Source of the DNA: Paracoccaceae bacterium
GTDB taxonomy: Bacteria; Pseudomonadota; Alphaproteobacteria; Rhodobacterales; Rhodobacteraceae
Assembly (NCBI GenBank): GCA_018223085.1
Contig: JAAEZB010000029.1
Span: 3,780 to 36,581, forward strand
Length of the DNA: 32,802 nucleotides
Direction of reading: 5' to 3'
Shown here: positions 8,516 to 16,110 of the stretch, piece after piece
Layout of the letters: every line of letters begins with the position of its first letter
Numbering within the stretch: the stretch's first letter is position 1
Program-made: the position numbers and the translations under genes
The notes under the pieces: model-generated
What the model saw: only the letters and a program-made list of their open reading frames with translations
What the model was told of the DNA's origin: nothing
Databases searched by the model: none

Positions 8516-9642
8516 CAGTTATTCCCCTTCTTCAGATCGTTGAGCGGCAGGTAGGGCACAACACCCTGACCGCTGTGCTGCTCGTCGATGATGATCTTGT
8601 CGACACGGCCAAGCACTTCTTCCATCGTTTCGAGATAGAGACGCTTCCGGGTGACGTCCGGGGCCTTACGATATTCTTCGAGAACAGCCGTGAAGCGGCT
8701 CGTTTCACCTTCGGCTTCGTTGACGACCTGGGCGCGATAGCCTTCGGCTTCTTCGAGAACTTGTGCTGCCTCACCACGTGCGCCCGCAAGGACCTTGTTG
8801 GCGTAAGCATCAGCCTCTTTCTCGATCCGGTCACGTTCCTGCTCCGCGGCCTGCACGTCGCGGAAGGCGTCGATGACAGTTTCCGGCGGATCGGCCTTGT
8901 CAAAGTTGACGCGCACAATGTTCACGCCCGAATCGTAGCTGTCGAGCGTAAGCTGGATCAGGTCCTGCAGGCGCCCGGCAATCACACCGCGGTCACGGTT
9001 GAGGATCGGCGCAAGATCAGATTGCGCGATGATCTCACGCATCGCCGATTCCGAGACTGCGCGGATCGTGGTGCGCGGATCACGCAGATTAAACAGATAC
9101 TCCGACGGATCACTGATGTTCCAAACTACCTGGAAATCAATATCGACGATGTTCTCGTCTCCGGTCAGCATCAGGCCTGCATCAGAGCCGCGCGCACCAA
9201 CACCGATATCCTCGTTCTGTTCACGAGTCACCGGAACGACCTCTTTGGTCACAACCGGCCAAGGCGCAAAATTAAGACCCGGCTGGCCGGTGCTGGAGTA
9301 TTCACCAAGGAACAGTTCGACAGAAAGTTCTTCCGGCTTCACCGTATAGAAACTCTGCGAGGCCCAAAGCACCACCACAGCCGCAAGGCCAAGCAGCACA
9401 CCGCCGCGACCAATGCCGCCGCCGGATGGGCGACGACCGCCGCCCTGACCATTGCTGGAACCACCACGACCGCCCATAAGCACGCGCAGCTGGTCCTGAC
9501 CTTTTTTCATCAACTCATCGATATCGGGGATTTGCGGGCCATCATCACCCGGGCCACGACCGCCGCCACCATTGTTGCCGCGATTGCCGCCGCCTCCCTG
9601 ATGTCCGCCGCCGCCCCAGGGGCCGCCATTATTGCCTGCCAT
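8515..9642 (-). CDS. hflK: HflK, SPFH/band-7 partner of HflC
   Basis: Partner of HflC in the FtsH-regulating membrane complex (375 residues). The N-terminal 78 residues are unusually glycine- and asparagine-rich (GGPWGGGGHQGGGGNRGNNGGGG), as in other HflK proteins. One membrane helix (about 80-98) follows, then the SPFH domain beginning YTVKPEELSVELFLGEY. The coiled-coil helix AAEQERDRIEKEADAYANKVLAGARGEA lies near residues 250-285. It starts at ATG 9642, 68 nt after gor, with a hairpin in the gap. It is the first gene of a coupled hflK-hflC-DUF2065 unit. Confidence 0.96.
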   Translation of the reverse strand: MAGNNGGPWGGGGHQGGGGNRGNNGGGGRGPGDDGPQIPDIDELMKKGQDQLRVLMGGRGGSSNGQGGGRRPSGGGIGRGGVLLGLAAVVVLWASQSFYTVKPEELSVELFLGEYSSTGQPGLNFAPWPVVTKEVVPVTREQNEDIGVGARGSDAGLMLTGDENIVDIDFQVVWNISDPSEYLFNLRDPRTTIRAVSESAMREIIAQSDLAPILNRDRGVIAGRLQDLIQLTLDSYDSGVNIVRVNFDKADPPETVIDAFRDVQAAEQERDRIEKEADAYANKVLAGARGEAAQVLEEAEGYRAQVVNEAEGETSRFTAVLEEYRKAPDVTRKRLYLETMEEVLGRVDKIIIDEQHSGQGVVPYLPLNDLKKGNN

Positions 9643-9673
9643 TAAGGTTCATCCCTTTCTGTCTCACGTCCTT

Positions 9674-9701
9674 GGCACATGCACATAACCTGTGCTGTGC
9701 C
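9674..9701. repeat. Imperfect inverted repeat between gor and hflK
   Basis: Arms GGCACATGCACA and TGTGCTGTGCC pair over 11 bp with one bulged T and loop TAACC. No T run follows on the minus strand, so it is unlikely to be a terminator for gor. It lies 32 bp before the hflK start and could be an operator, a processing site or an mRNA stabiliser. No assignment made. Confidence 0.4.
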
Positions 9702-9710
9702 GGGAAAAAA

Positions 9711-11066
9711 TCAACCCGTCCGCACCGGGGTCTTCATTGTAACCAGTTCTTCCGACATGGTCGGATGCACCGCAACGGTGCGATCAAAGTCTTCTTTCGT
9801 TGCGCCCATCTTCACCGCGATACCCGCGAGCTGGATCATTTCACCCGCACCCGGCGCGACAATGTGGCAGCCAAGAACCTTGCGGGTGGCCTGACTGACC
9901 ACGAGTTTCATCAGCACACGCTCGCTGCGTCCGGCAAAACTCTGCTGCATCGGCTTGAAGCTCGTCGCATAGACTTCGATCAGCTCCTGCTCGCGCGCAT
10001 CCTCTTCGGAAAGACCAACCGTGCCCATCTCAGGCTGGGTGAAAATTGCGGTCGGGATCAGGTCATGATCGGGCTTGGTCGGGTTGCCTTTGAACACGGT
10101 CTCGACAAAAGCCATGCCCTCGCGGATCGCGACCGGCGTGAGGTTCACACGGTCGGTCACATCCCCAACGGCATACACAGACGGCACCCCTGTCTGGCCG
10201 TAATCGTCAACAACAACCTCGCCCTTGCGGCCAAGTTCTATACCGATTTCGGTCAACCCCATGTCCTCGCTATTGGGCACACGGCCCGTTGCGAACATGA
10301 CGTGATCAAACAACGCCTCTTCACCATTGGTCGCCAAAACACGAATCTTGTCGCCGTCCTGTTTCATCTCGACGATGTTGGTGCCGACGTGAAGATTAAC
10401 GCCGCGTTGGCGCATTTCATCGCTGACAAGGCCACGCGCCTCTTCGTCGAAACCACGCAGGATTTGCGCGCCGCGATAATACTGTGTGACCTCAACCCCC
10501 ATGCCATTGAGAATTCCGGCAAATTCGCAAGCGATGTAGCCACCACCCACAATCAGGATCGATTCCGGCAGTTTTGCGAGATGAAAGATGTCGTTCGAAG
10601 TAATGCCGAGTTCTTCGCCCGGCACGCCCGGTTTGATCGGACGTCCCCCCATGGCCAACAGAATATGCTTGGCAGTCTTCTTTGTGCCGTCGGCCAGTTC
10701 GACCGTATGAGGATCGGCAAGGCGCGCACGCTGATCGAAAGAATCCACACCGCTATTTTTGAGAAGGCCGCGATAGACGTTCTCTAAACGGTCCAGTTCA
10801 TTATAAAGCTTGCCGCGAAAGATGTCCCAATCAAACGCGCCGTGCTGAATATCCCAACCATAGGCCTGTGCGTCTTCGACCATGCCAGCGTATTCGCTGG
10901 CAAAAACCATCAGTTTTTTAGGAACACAACCTCGGATCACGCAGGTGCCGCCGTAGCGGTCTTCTTCCGCCAACGCGACACGCGCGCCTTCCTGTGCTGC
11001 GACGCGCGCAGCCCTGACGCCACCGGAGCCACCACCGATGACAAAGAGATCGTAATCGAACGCCAT
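9711..11066 (-). CDS. gor: Glutathione-disulfide reductase
   Basis: Cytoplasmic flavoenzyme of 451 residues that reduces glutathione disulfide with NADPH. The FAD-binding motif GGGSGGVRAAR is at about 11-21. The redox-active disulfide is C42/C47 in GGTCVIRGCVPKK. The second dinucleotide fold is VGGGYIACEFAGILNGMG, followed by YYRGAQILRGF, whose arginines fit NADPH rather than NADH. The second FAD motif YAVGDVTDRVNLTPVA and the C-terminal AVHPTMSEELV with the active-site histidine are present. It starts 9 nt after rpiA and probably shares its mRNA. Pairing with an NADPH-pathway gene is metabolically reasonable. Confidence 0.96.
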   Translation of the reverse strand: MAFDYDLFVIGGGSGGVRAARVAAQEGARVALAEEDRYGGTCVIRGCVPKKLMVFASEYAGMVEDAQAYGWDIQHGAFDWDIFRGKLYNELDRLENVYRGLLKNSGVDSFDQRARLADPHTVELADGTKKTAKHILLAMGGRPIKPGVPGEELGITSNDIFHLAKLPESILIVGGGYIACEFAGILNGMGVEVTQYYRGAQILRGFDEEARGLVSDEMRQRGVNLHVGTNIVEMKQDGDKIRVLATNGEEALFDHVMFATGRVPNSEDMGLTEIGIELGRKGEVVVDDYGQTGVPSVYAVGDVTDRVNLTPVAIREGMAFVETVFKGNPTKPDHDLIPTAIFTQPEMGTVGLSEEDAREQELIEVYATSFKPMQQSFAGRSERVLMKLVVSQATRKVLGCHIVAPGAGEMIQLAGIAVKMGATKEDFDRTVAVHPTMSEELVTMKTPVRTG

Positions 11067-11075
11067 GTTCCGTCC

Positions 11076-11864
11076 TTAGTCCAACAAATCCGTGAAGAGA
11101 TTGTCGCTTTCTGCAAAGTCGAGCATGCTCTCTTCAATCGTGCCGGCATTGATGTCGCGTACTTCCGCACGCCCATCGCCATAACCGACAATAACCGCGT
11201 CACAGATATCAATGAAAAGACCATTTTCAACCACGCCCGGCATCTGATTCAGCACCAATGCCAATTGGCGAGCATCACCAATCCGCTTGAGATGCAAGTC
11301 GAGGATATGGTTGCCTTCGTCGGTCATGAAGGGGCTATCACCATTCATCCGCAGGGTTGAGTTGCGGCCCAATACGTCCATACCCACAAGAGTTTCCTCG
11401 ATGAGGGCCTGCGTAGTCTGCCACCCAAAGGGAATAACCTCGACCGGAAGCGGGAAAGCGCCAAGCGTTTCCACTTCTTTACCGATGTCGGCAATCACGA
11501 CCATTTGATCCGACGCGGTCGCGACGATCTTCTCTTGCAAAAGCGCACCGCCACCGCCTTTGATGAGGTTGAGGTCGCCGTCGAATTCATCCGCGCCATC
11601 AATGGTCACATCAAGCCATTTGGCGTCATCAAGGCTAATCACCTCAATCCCGACTTCCCGCGCAAGTTCGGCGGTGCGTGTCGACGTCGGCACGCCCTTG
11701 ATGCGCAACCCGTCATCACGCACCATCTCTCCAAGGCAACGCACGAGCCATGCGGCCGTCGAACCGGTGCCAAGACCGACCCGCATCCCGTCCTCGACGA
11801 AATCGGTGGCTTTCTTGGCGGCGACGAATTTTGCCTTGTCGATTGGCGACAATTCTCCGGACAT
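11076..11864 (-). CDS. rpiA: Ribose-5-phosphate isomerase A
   Basis: Interconverts ribulose 5-phosphate and ribose 5-phosphate in the pentose phosphate pathway (cytoplasm). Of 262 residues, GLGTGSTA (about 30-37) is the phosphate loop, DGADE (about 90-94) holds the catalytic acid, and KGGGGALLQEK is the following conserved block. The C-terminus DVRDINAGTIEESMLDFAESDNLFTDLLD-like tail (about 230-262) extends some 30 residues past the compact E. coli-type enzyme; it is acidic and may be lineage-specific. AGGGAG lies 8 nt before ATG 11864. It heads the leftward run with gor. Confidence 0.96.
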   Translation of the reverse strand: MSGELSPIDKAKFVAAKKATDFVEDGMRVGLGTGSTAAWLVRCLGEMVRDDGLRIKGVPTSTRTAELAREVGIEVISLDDAKWLDVTIDGADEFDGDLNLIKGGGGALLQEKIVATASDQMVVIADIGKEVETLGAFPLPVEVIPFGWQTTQALIEETLVGMDVLGRNSTLRMNGDSPFMTDEGNHILDLHLKRIGDARQLALVLNQMPGVVENGLFIDICDAVIVGYGDGRAEVRDINAGTIEESMLDFAESDNLFTDLLD

Positions 11865-11948
11865 GCGGCGACTCCCTGCGTGGTTTGAAGCTGTTTATAG
11901 GAAAGATGCACGCATAGGGCCACGGGAAAACGGTCTTGGGGAGCACGA

Positions 11949-12380
11949 CTAGTATCGCTTCAGGTTCGAAATCACCTTACCGATCAGACGTATCAGTTCC
12001 GCTTGCTCATTTTCATCAAGACCATGAAGCGCAATGCGGTTCTGCTCTTGGGCAGCAATAATCGCCTCGGCATGCCGTGACCGGGCCGCTTCTGTCAGCA
12101 CAACAATACGCGCACGTCGGTCTGCGACGCTCTTTTCCCGGATGATTAGACCATCGCGCTCCATACGCGTCAAAGTATTAGCCATGGTCGCTTGCTCCAC
12201 ATCAAGCCGCGCGACAAGATCGGTTTGAGTCAGCCCATCTTCTTCCCACAATTCAAGCAAAACCATGAACTGTGCCGGGGCGAGGTCCAGAGGCGCCAGT
12301 CGTTTTTGCAGGCCATGCGCCATCAATCGCGCGAGATGGTTGGAGAGAAATCCCAGTGAGTGTTCTTTTTCAAAGGCCAT
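11949..12380 (-). CDS. MarR-family transcriptional regulator
   Basis: Winged-helix dimeric repressor of the MarR family, 143 residues from ATG 12380. I chose this start because the peptide MAFEKEHSLGFLSNHLARLMAHGLQKRL begins like family members. A further in-frame ATG at 12434 would add 18 cysteine-rich residues and lie inside a palindrome. The helix-turn-helix and wing are at LTQTDLVARLDVEQATMANTLTRMERDGLIIREKSVADRRARIVVLT (about 55-102), with the usual DRR wing motif. It diverges from a membrane-protein gene, and three palindromes fill the gap, which is typical of an autoregulated MarR pair. The ligand is unknown. Confidence 0.92.
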   Translation of the reverse strand: MAFEKEHSLGFLSNHLARLMAHGLQKRLAPLDLAPAQFMVLLELWEEDGLTQTDLVARLDVEQATMANTLTRMERDGLIIREKSVADRRARIVVLTEAARSRHAEAIIAAQEQNRIALHGLDENEQAELIRLIGKVISNLKRY

Positions 12381-12441
12381 ATGTGCACATGAGCAGTTGC
12401 ATAGCGCACTATGCAACACCAATATATATAGCATGCTATAT
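12381..12441. promoter_or_regulatory. Palindrome cluster, probable MarR operators
   Basis: Three perfect inverted repeats lie between the divergent starts. ATGTGCACAT is at 12381-12390. Arms GTTGCATAG and CTATGCAAC around a CGCA centre are at 12396-12417. A 16-bp palindrome ATATAGCATGCTATAT is at 12426-12441. The second and third share the core ATAG..CTAT. They overlap the expected promoters of both genes and the MarR ribosome-binding region, so binding should repress both directions. Which site is bound by the adjacent MarR protein is inference. Confidence 0.65.
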
Positions 12442-12457
12442 TATTGGAGACATCACG

Positions 12458-12904
12458 ATGCTTAAATCCATTCACGCTACAGCAGGGGCATTCGCCCTCA
12501 CCATCATCTCGTGCTTCTGGTTGGCCACAGTTATCTCAGAGCTCTTCACTTCACCGCAAACCATTGCCACCGTCAAAGGGCTGATCCTTTGGGGCATGGC
12601 TCTCTTGGTCCCCGCTCTCGTCATGGTGGGCGGTAGTGGCACATATCTTGGCAAGGGCTGGCGGCTTCCAGTCGTCAAAGCAAAATCGCGTCGCATGAAA
12701 CTCATCGCCTCAAACGGCCTACTGATCCTGCTCCCGAGTGCAACCTTCCTCGCCATGCGAGCCGATGCCGAGCAACTTGATACGATTTTCTATGCCGTTC
12801 AAGCTCTCGAACTTCTCGCGGGCGCAACGAATATCATTCTTTTAAGCCTGAGCTTTCGGGATGGTTTGTCCCTGCGTCGCAGACGCATTCAGAAGACACC
12901 TTGA
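12458..12904 (+). CDS. Hypothetical membrane protein divergent from MarR gene
   Basis: I do not recognise a named family. The product from ATG 12458 has 148 residues; GGAG lies 8 nt upstream. Four hydrophobic segments are visible at about 8-30 (AFALTIISCFWLATVISEL), 40-60 (LILWGMALLVPALVMVGGSG), 83-100 (LIASNGLLILLPSATFLAM) and 112-132 (IFYAVQALELLAGATNIILLSL). The C-terminal tail is basic (RDGLSLRRRRIQ). Histidine H6 is near the first helix, but a haem or metal role is only a possibility. It is likely controlled by the adjacent MarR protein through the shared palindromes, which suggests a role in stress or export of a small molecule. Confidence 0.75.
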   Translation: MLKSIHATAGAFALTIISCFWLATVISELFTSPQTIATVKGLILWGMALLVPALVMVGGSGTYLGKGWRLPVVKAKSRRMKLIASNGLLILLPSATFLAMRADAEQLDTIFYAVQALELLAGATNIILLSLSFRDGLSLRRRRIQKTP

Positions 12905-12935
12905 TAAGCGATGCATTGTCTTGTGGAAATCATCA

Positions 12936-12964
12936 AAACGCACCCCGACATACGGGGCGCGTTT
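12936..12964. terminator. Hairpin terminator after the MarR-linked membrane protein gene
   Basis: Arms AAACGC-A-CCCCG (12936-12947) and CGGGG-C-GCGTTT (12953-12964) form an 11-bp stem with one A/C mismatch and loop ACATA. The T run is short. It lies 31 nt after the stop codon and before the GST-like gene. Confidence 0.6.
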
Positions 12965-13024
12965 CTGATCGAAAAGGTCGCTTTGTAACTGTGACAATGC
13001 GCCAGCACGGCCTATCTTCAGCAC

Positions 13025-13726
13025 ATGCCAAACACTCTGCGCCTTCACTACGCCCCGGATAATGCCTCCCTCATCGTGCGCCTCGCGCTCGAAGAGCTTG
13101 GATTGCCCTATGAAACAGTCCTTGTAGATCGCACGGCGAGCGCACAAAAAAGCCCTGCTTACAGAGCCATCAACCCAGCAGCAAAAATCCCCGCCCTCGA
13201 AACACCAGATGGAGCGATCTTTGAAACTGCGGCCATTTTGCTCTACCTCGCTGACCGTGCAGGCCGCCTGGCCCCATCAATAGACGCGCCGGACCGCGGC
13301 ATGTTCCTAAGCTGGCTATTTTATCTCTCCAACACGCTGCATGCCAATCTGCGAATAACGTTCTATCCACATAAGTATATTGACCGTGCCACGGACCCAG
13401 CCCCGCTCCTGACAGAGGCGCGGAAAAACATCACTGAAGGATTGCGCATCCTCGATCAAGCCGTGGGTGCAGGTCACGATTGGTTTAACGGCGCAACTCC
13501 AAGTATTCTCGATCTCTATCTGGCTGCCATGTTGCGCTGGATGGTAATTTATCCGGCGGGGGATACAGATTGGGTCGCCTTGTCTGACTGGCCGAACCTG
13601 ACCCGAATGACCGCAAAGCTTGAAACCCGTGCAAGCGTTGCAGCCCTGATCGAAGCAGAGGGGATGGCGCCCAAGCCCTTCACCAAGCCCGCCCCTCCTA
13701 ATCCGCCCGAAGGAGTCGCACTTTAG
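13025..13726 (+). CDS. Glutathione S-transferase family protein
   Basis: Probable cytoplasmic glutathione-dependent transferase of 233 residues. The N-terminal thioredoxin-like domain (about 5-80) has LHYAPDNASLIVRLALEELGLPYE, the cis-proline block INPAAKIPALETPDG and the gamma-glutamyl contact region FETAAILLYLADR. The usual catalytic position offers Y9 or S15 rather than a cysteine. The helical C-terminal domain holds GATPSILDLYLAAMLRW (about 160-175), the conserved N-capping and hydrophobic-staple region. The substrate is unknown. The stop TAG is directly followed by the sdaA ATG, so the two are probably co-translated. Confidence 0.88.
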   Translation: MPNTLRLHYAPDNASLIVRLALEELGLPYETVLVDRTASAQKSPAYRAINPAAKIPALETPDGAIFETAAILLYLADRAGRLAPSIDAPDRGMFLSWLFYLSNTLHANLRITFYPHKYIDRATDPAPLLTEARKNITEGLRILDQAVGAGHDWFNGATPSILDLYLAAMLRWMVIYPAGDTDWVALSDWPNLTRMTAKLETRASVAALIEAEGMAPKPFTKPAPPNPPEGVAL

Positions 13727-15100
13727 ATGTTCCTCTCTGTCTTCGATATGTTCAAAGTCGGCGTTGGCCCATCCTCATCTCATACGATGGGTCCAATGGT
13801 GGCCGCCGCCCGGTTCCTCGACAAGATGCGTGCCGCACCGTTTGAATGCCACGGGCTTCGAGCCTCGTTACATGGCTCGCTCGCCTTTACCGGCGTTGGG
13901 CACGCAACGGACCGCGCCACGATCCTCGGCTTGGCCGGGTTTGAACCGGACAGTTATGATTCCGACAAAGCCGAGGCCACATTGGCCTTGATCCATAGCA
14001 CTGGCCAAGTTGGGCCAAAGGGGCTCCCGGTGCTCCAGTTCAACCCGAAGGAAGACCTGCGCTTTGATTTCGGCCCACCACTTCAAGGCCACGCGAACGG
14101 GATGATCCTTATGGCCACCGATGCCCAAGGCGACGTAATCCTTCAGGAAACCTATTATTCTATCGGCGGCGGCTTCGTCATGACCGAAGCAGAGCTCGCG
14201 GCGGGGAAGGATACAGACGAAGGCGCTCCCATTCCCTACCCATTCAAAACCGCTGCAGAGATGCTTGAGATGGCGAAGAGTTCGGGTAAATCCATCGCTG
14301 CAATGAAAAAGGCCAACGAAATCGCACGCGGCTGCCCTATCAGTTTTGCGCGCGGCGCGGCACGGATATGGGAAGTGATGAACGCCTGCATAGATCGCGG
14401 TCTAAGCACCGAAGGTACGCTCCCCGGTGGGCTTGGCGTCAAACGCCGAGCCAAGGCCATTCACGATTCTCTGATCGCAGAACGTGGTATGAACCTTTCG
14501 GCCCCACATACAATCAACGACTGGATGAGTGCCTATGCCATGGCGGTCAACGAAGAGAATGCCGCCGGCGGTCAGGTCGTCACCGCGCCGACCAATGGCG
14601 CAGCGGGCGTACTACCCGCAGTGATCCGCTACTGGCTCGACCACGTTCCGGGGGCAACAGCCTCTCGGATAGATGAGTTTCTTTTGACCGCAGCCGCAAT
14701 CGGCGGTCTTGTGAAATATAACGCCTCGATATCGGGGGCGGAAGCCGGATGTCAGGCAGAGGTCGGATCCGCGTCCGCCATGGCGGCTGCCGGTCTCTGT
14801 GCCGTGATGGGCGGCACCCCAGAGCAAGTTGAAAACGCCGCCGAAATTGCGCTTGAGCATCACCTCGGCATGACCTGTGATCCGGTCAAGGGGTTGGTTC
14901 AGGTACCTTGTATCGAACGCAATGGCCTTGGCGCAATCAAGGCTGTTTCTGCGGCCTCTCTCTCTTTACGCGGGGACGGCACCCATTTTGTGCCCCTCGA
15001 CGCAGTCATCGAAACTATGCGTCAGACCGGCCACGACATGCATGAGAAATACAAAGAAACATCTCTTGGGGGGCTAGCAGTCAATGTCCCGAACTGTTGA
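13727..15100 (+). CDS. sdaA: L-serine ammonia-lyase (L-serine dehydratase), iron-sulfur type
   Basis: Converts L-serine to pyruvate and ammonia using a [4Fe-4S] cluster (cytoplasm, 457 residues, single-chain type). The beta domain opens SVFDMFKVGVGPSSSHTMGPM. The alpha domain holds the TAPTNGAAGVLPAV motif (about 286-299). Cluster cysteines are C342 (GAEAGCQAE), C384 (GMTCDPV) and C395 (VPCIERNG). The protein ends at C457, which matches the C-terminal cysteine known in the Legionella enzyme to cap the cluster as fourth ligand. ATG 13727 abuts the stop of the GST-like gene, with GAAGGAG inside the end of that gene. Confidence 0.96.
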   Translation: MFLSVFDMFKVGVGPSSSHTMGPMVAAARFLDKMRAAPFECHGLRASLHGSLAFTGVGHATDRATILGLAGFEPDSYDSDKAEATLALIHSTGQVGPKGLPVLQFNPKEDLRFDFGPPLQGHANGMILMATDAQGDVILQETYYSIGGGFVMTEAELAAGKDTDEGAPIPYPFKTAAEMLEMAKSSGKSIAAMKKANEIARGCPISFARGAARIWEVMNACIDRGLSTEGTLPGGLGVKRRAKAIHDSLIAERGMNLSAPHTINDWMSAYAMAVNEENAAGGQVVTAPTNGAAGVLPAVIRYWLDHVPGATASRIDEFLLTAAAIGGLVKYNASISGAEAGCQAEVGSASAMAAAGLCAVMGGTPEQVENAAEIALEHHLGMTCDPVKGLVQVPCIERNGLGAIKAVSAASLSLRGDGTHFVPLDAVIETMRQTGHDMHEKYKETSLGGLAVNVPNC

Positions 15101-15106
15101 CCTTGG

Positions 15107-15928
15107 TTAACGGGTGATGAACACACAGCCATCCGTGATCAACTCCGGCGGCGTTTGGCACAACCCACGAGCGACGGCGTAGGTCGCGAGCACTTTCGGG
15201 ACATAATCGCGGGTTTCTACAAAATCCGGCACGCCTTCGGCACTGCGAACCGCGTTCTCACCTGCGTTGTACCCTGCAAGGACAAACATTGGATCTCGCC
15301 CGAACTGTTTCATGAGCAAATCAAGAAAAGCAACGCCGCCACGGATATTGTCGGCCGCCGCGAACGGATCTCCGACCCCGAACCGGGTTGCGGTATCCGG
15401 CATGAGTTGCATAAGACCCTGTGCTCCGGCTTTGCTCTCGGCATGCATATCTCCCGCAGATTCGACGGCAATCACCGCCAGAACAAGCGCCGGTGAAACC
15501 TGTGTCCCCACTGTCGCCATAAGAATCTCACGTTGATAGGTCGTTGCGATGTCTTGAAGCCCTTGCAGACGCATCACATCCACGCTCTTTCCTGCAGGTG
15601 GTTGCGCAATATATTGCAAGGCTGGCCAAAGTCGCGCGGCCGCCATATCGGACAATGAAGGCGAAACCTCCTCCCAAAACCAGGCATAGCTTGCCGTTCT
15701 TAGGGAGCCTTTGGGCTGATGAGCCGATACTTCGCCCGAGCTCTCAGTCTTCCCTTGCCCGATTTGGACATCAATCTTAGGGTAAGCGCCTTTTTTAGGA
15801 GCTTTGACACGCTTGGCGCTGAACTCCTTAAAAGGTGGGGGCGACTCGGCAGAACCCGGGCTCCCGGCCACCAAACACGCCGACAGGCAGAGGGCCAAGG
15901 AGAGCCTATATCGATACAGAGTTTTCAT
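15107..15928 (-). CDS. Lytic transglycosylase (SLT domain) lipoprotein or secreted protein
   Basis: Predicted peptidoglycan-cleaving enzyme of 273 residues. ATG 15928 is chosen because it opens a signal sequence (RLSLALCLSACLVAGSPGSAE); the longer in-frame start at 16060 lacks one. LSAC could be a lipobox (C18), or cleavage may follow SA at about 27. The SLT domain (about 140-250) has the catalytic E156 in AVIAVESAGD, AGAQGLMQLMPDTATRFGV, DNIRGGVAFL and LAGYNAGENAV, in correct order. It converges on sdaA with a 6-nt gap and diverges from the pilin genes. Opening the wall for the neighbouring pilus machine is possible, but it could be a general housekeeping enzyme. Confidence 0.9.
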   Translation of the reverse strand: MKTLYRYRLSLALCLSACLVAGSPGSAESPPPFKEFSAKRVKAPKKGAYPKIDVQIGQGKTESSGEVSAHQPKGSLRTASYAWFWEEVSPSLSDMAAARLWPALQYIAQPPAGKSVDVMRLQGLQDIATTYQREILMATVGTQVSPALVLAVIAVESAGDMHAESKAGAQGLMQLMPDTATRFGVGDPFAAADNIRGGVAFLDLLMKQFGRDPMFVLAGYNAGENAVRSAEGVPDFVETRDYVPKVLATYAVARGLCQTPPELITDGCVFITR

Positions 15929-16110
15929 AATGAGAATCTTCTCAGAAAGCTGCGCCTGAAACCAGTCAGACGACGGGAAAACGTGACGAAATCGCCGCAT
16001 TCTCGTATGCGAGACACAATCCACAGCTCTGGAATGGAGGAAAAATATATATTTTATCATTCCATATCAATGCATTGTGGAATTTCTTAATAAAAGGTTT
16101 CGCTGCTTTC
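15929..16110. promoter_or_regulatory. Divergent control region between lytic transglycosylase and pilin genes
   Basis: This stretch holds no gene but several inverted repeats. TGAGAA-TC-TTCTCA (15931-15944) sits directly before the transglycosylase start. TCTCG-TATG-CGAGA is at 16001-16014. An AT-rich block at 16030-16084 has TGGAATG at 16030-16036, CATTCCA at 16058-16064 and TGGAATT at 16078-16084, alternating in orientation. It encloses AAAATATATATTTT (16042-16055) and CAATGCATTG (16068-16077). It is the likely promoter/operator of the first pilin gene. It is not part of the downstream duplication. No individual promoter box could be fixed with confidence. Confidence 0.5.

Noticed and set aside
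12381-12434. Longer MarR protein starting at 12434
   Set aside because: The extra 18 residues are cysteine-rich and unlike the family, and the start would lie inside a palindrome.
15098-15115. Possible terminator between sdaA and the transglycosylase gene
   Set aside because: The GTTGACC/GGTTAAC arms are short, imperfect and without a T run.
15929-16060. Longer lytic transglycosylase from ATG 16060
   Set aside because: It would place the signal peptide at residue 45 and run through the inverted-repeat control region.
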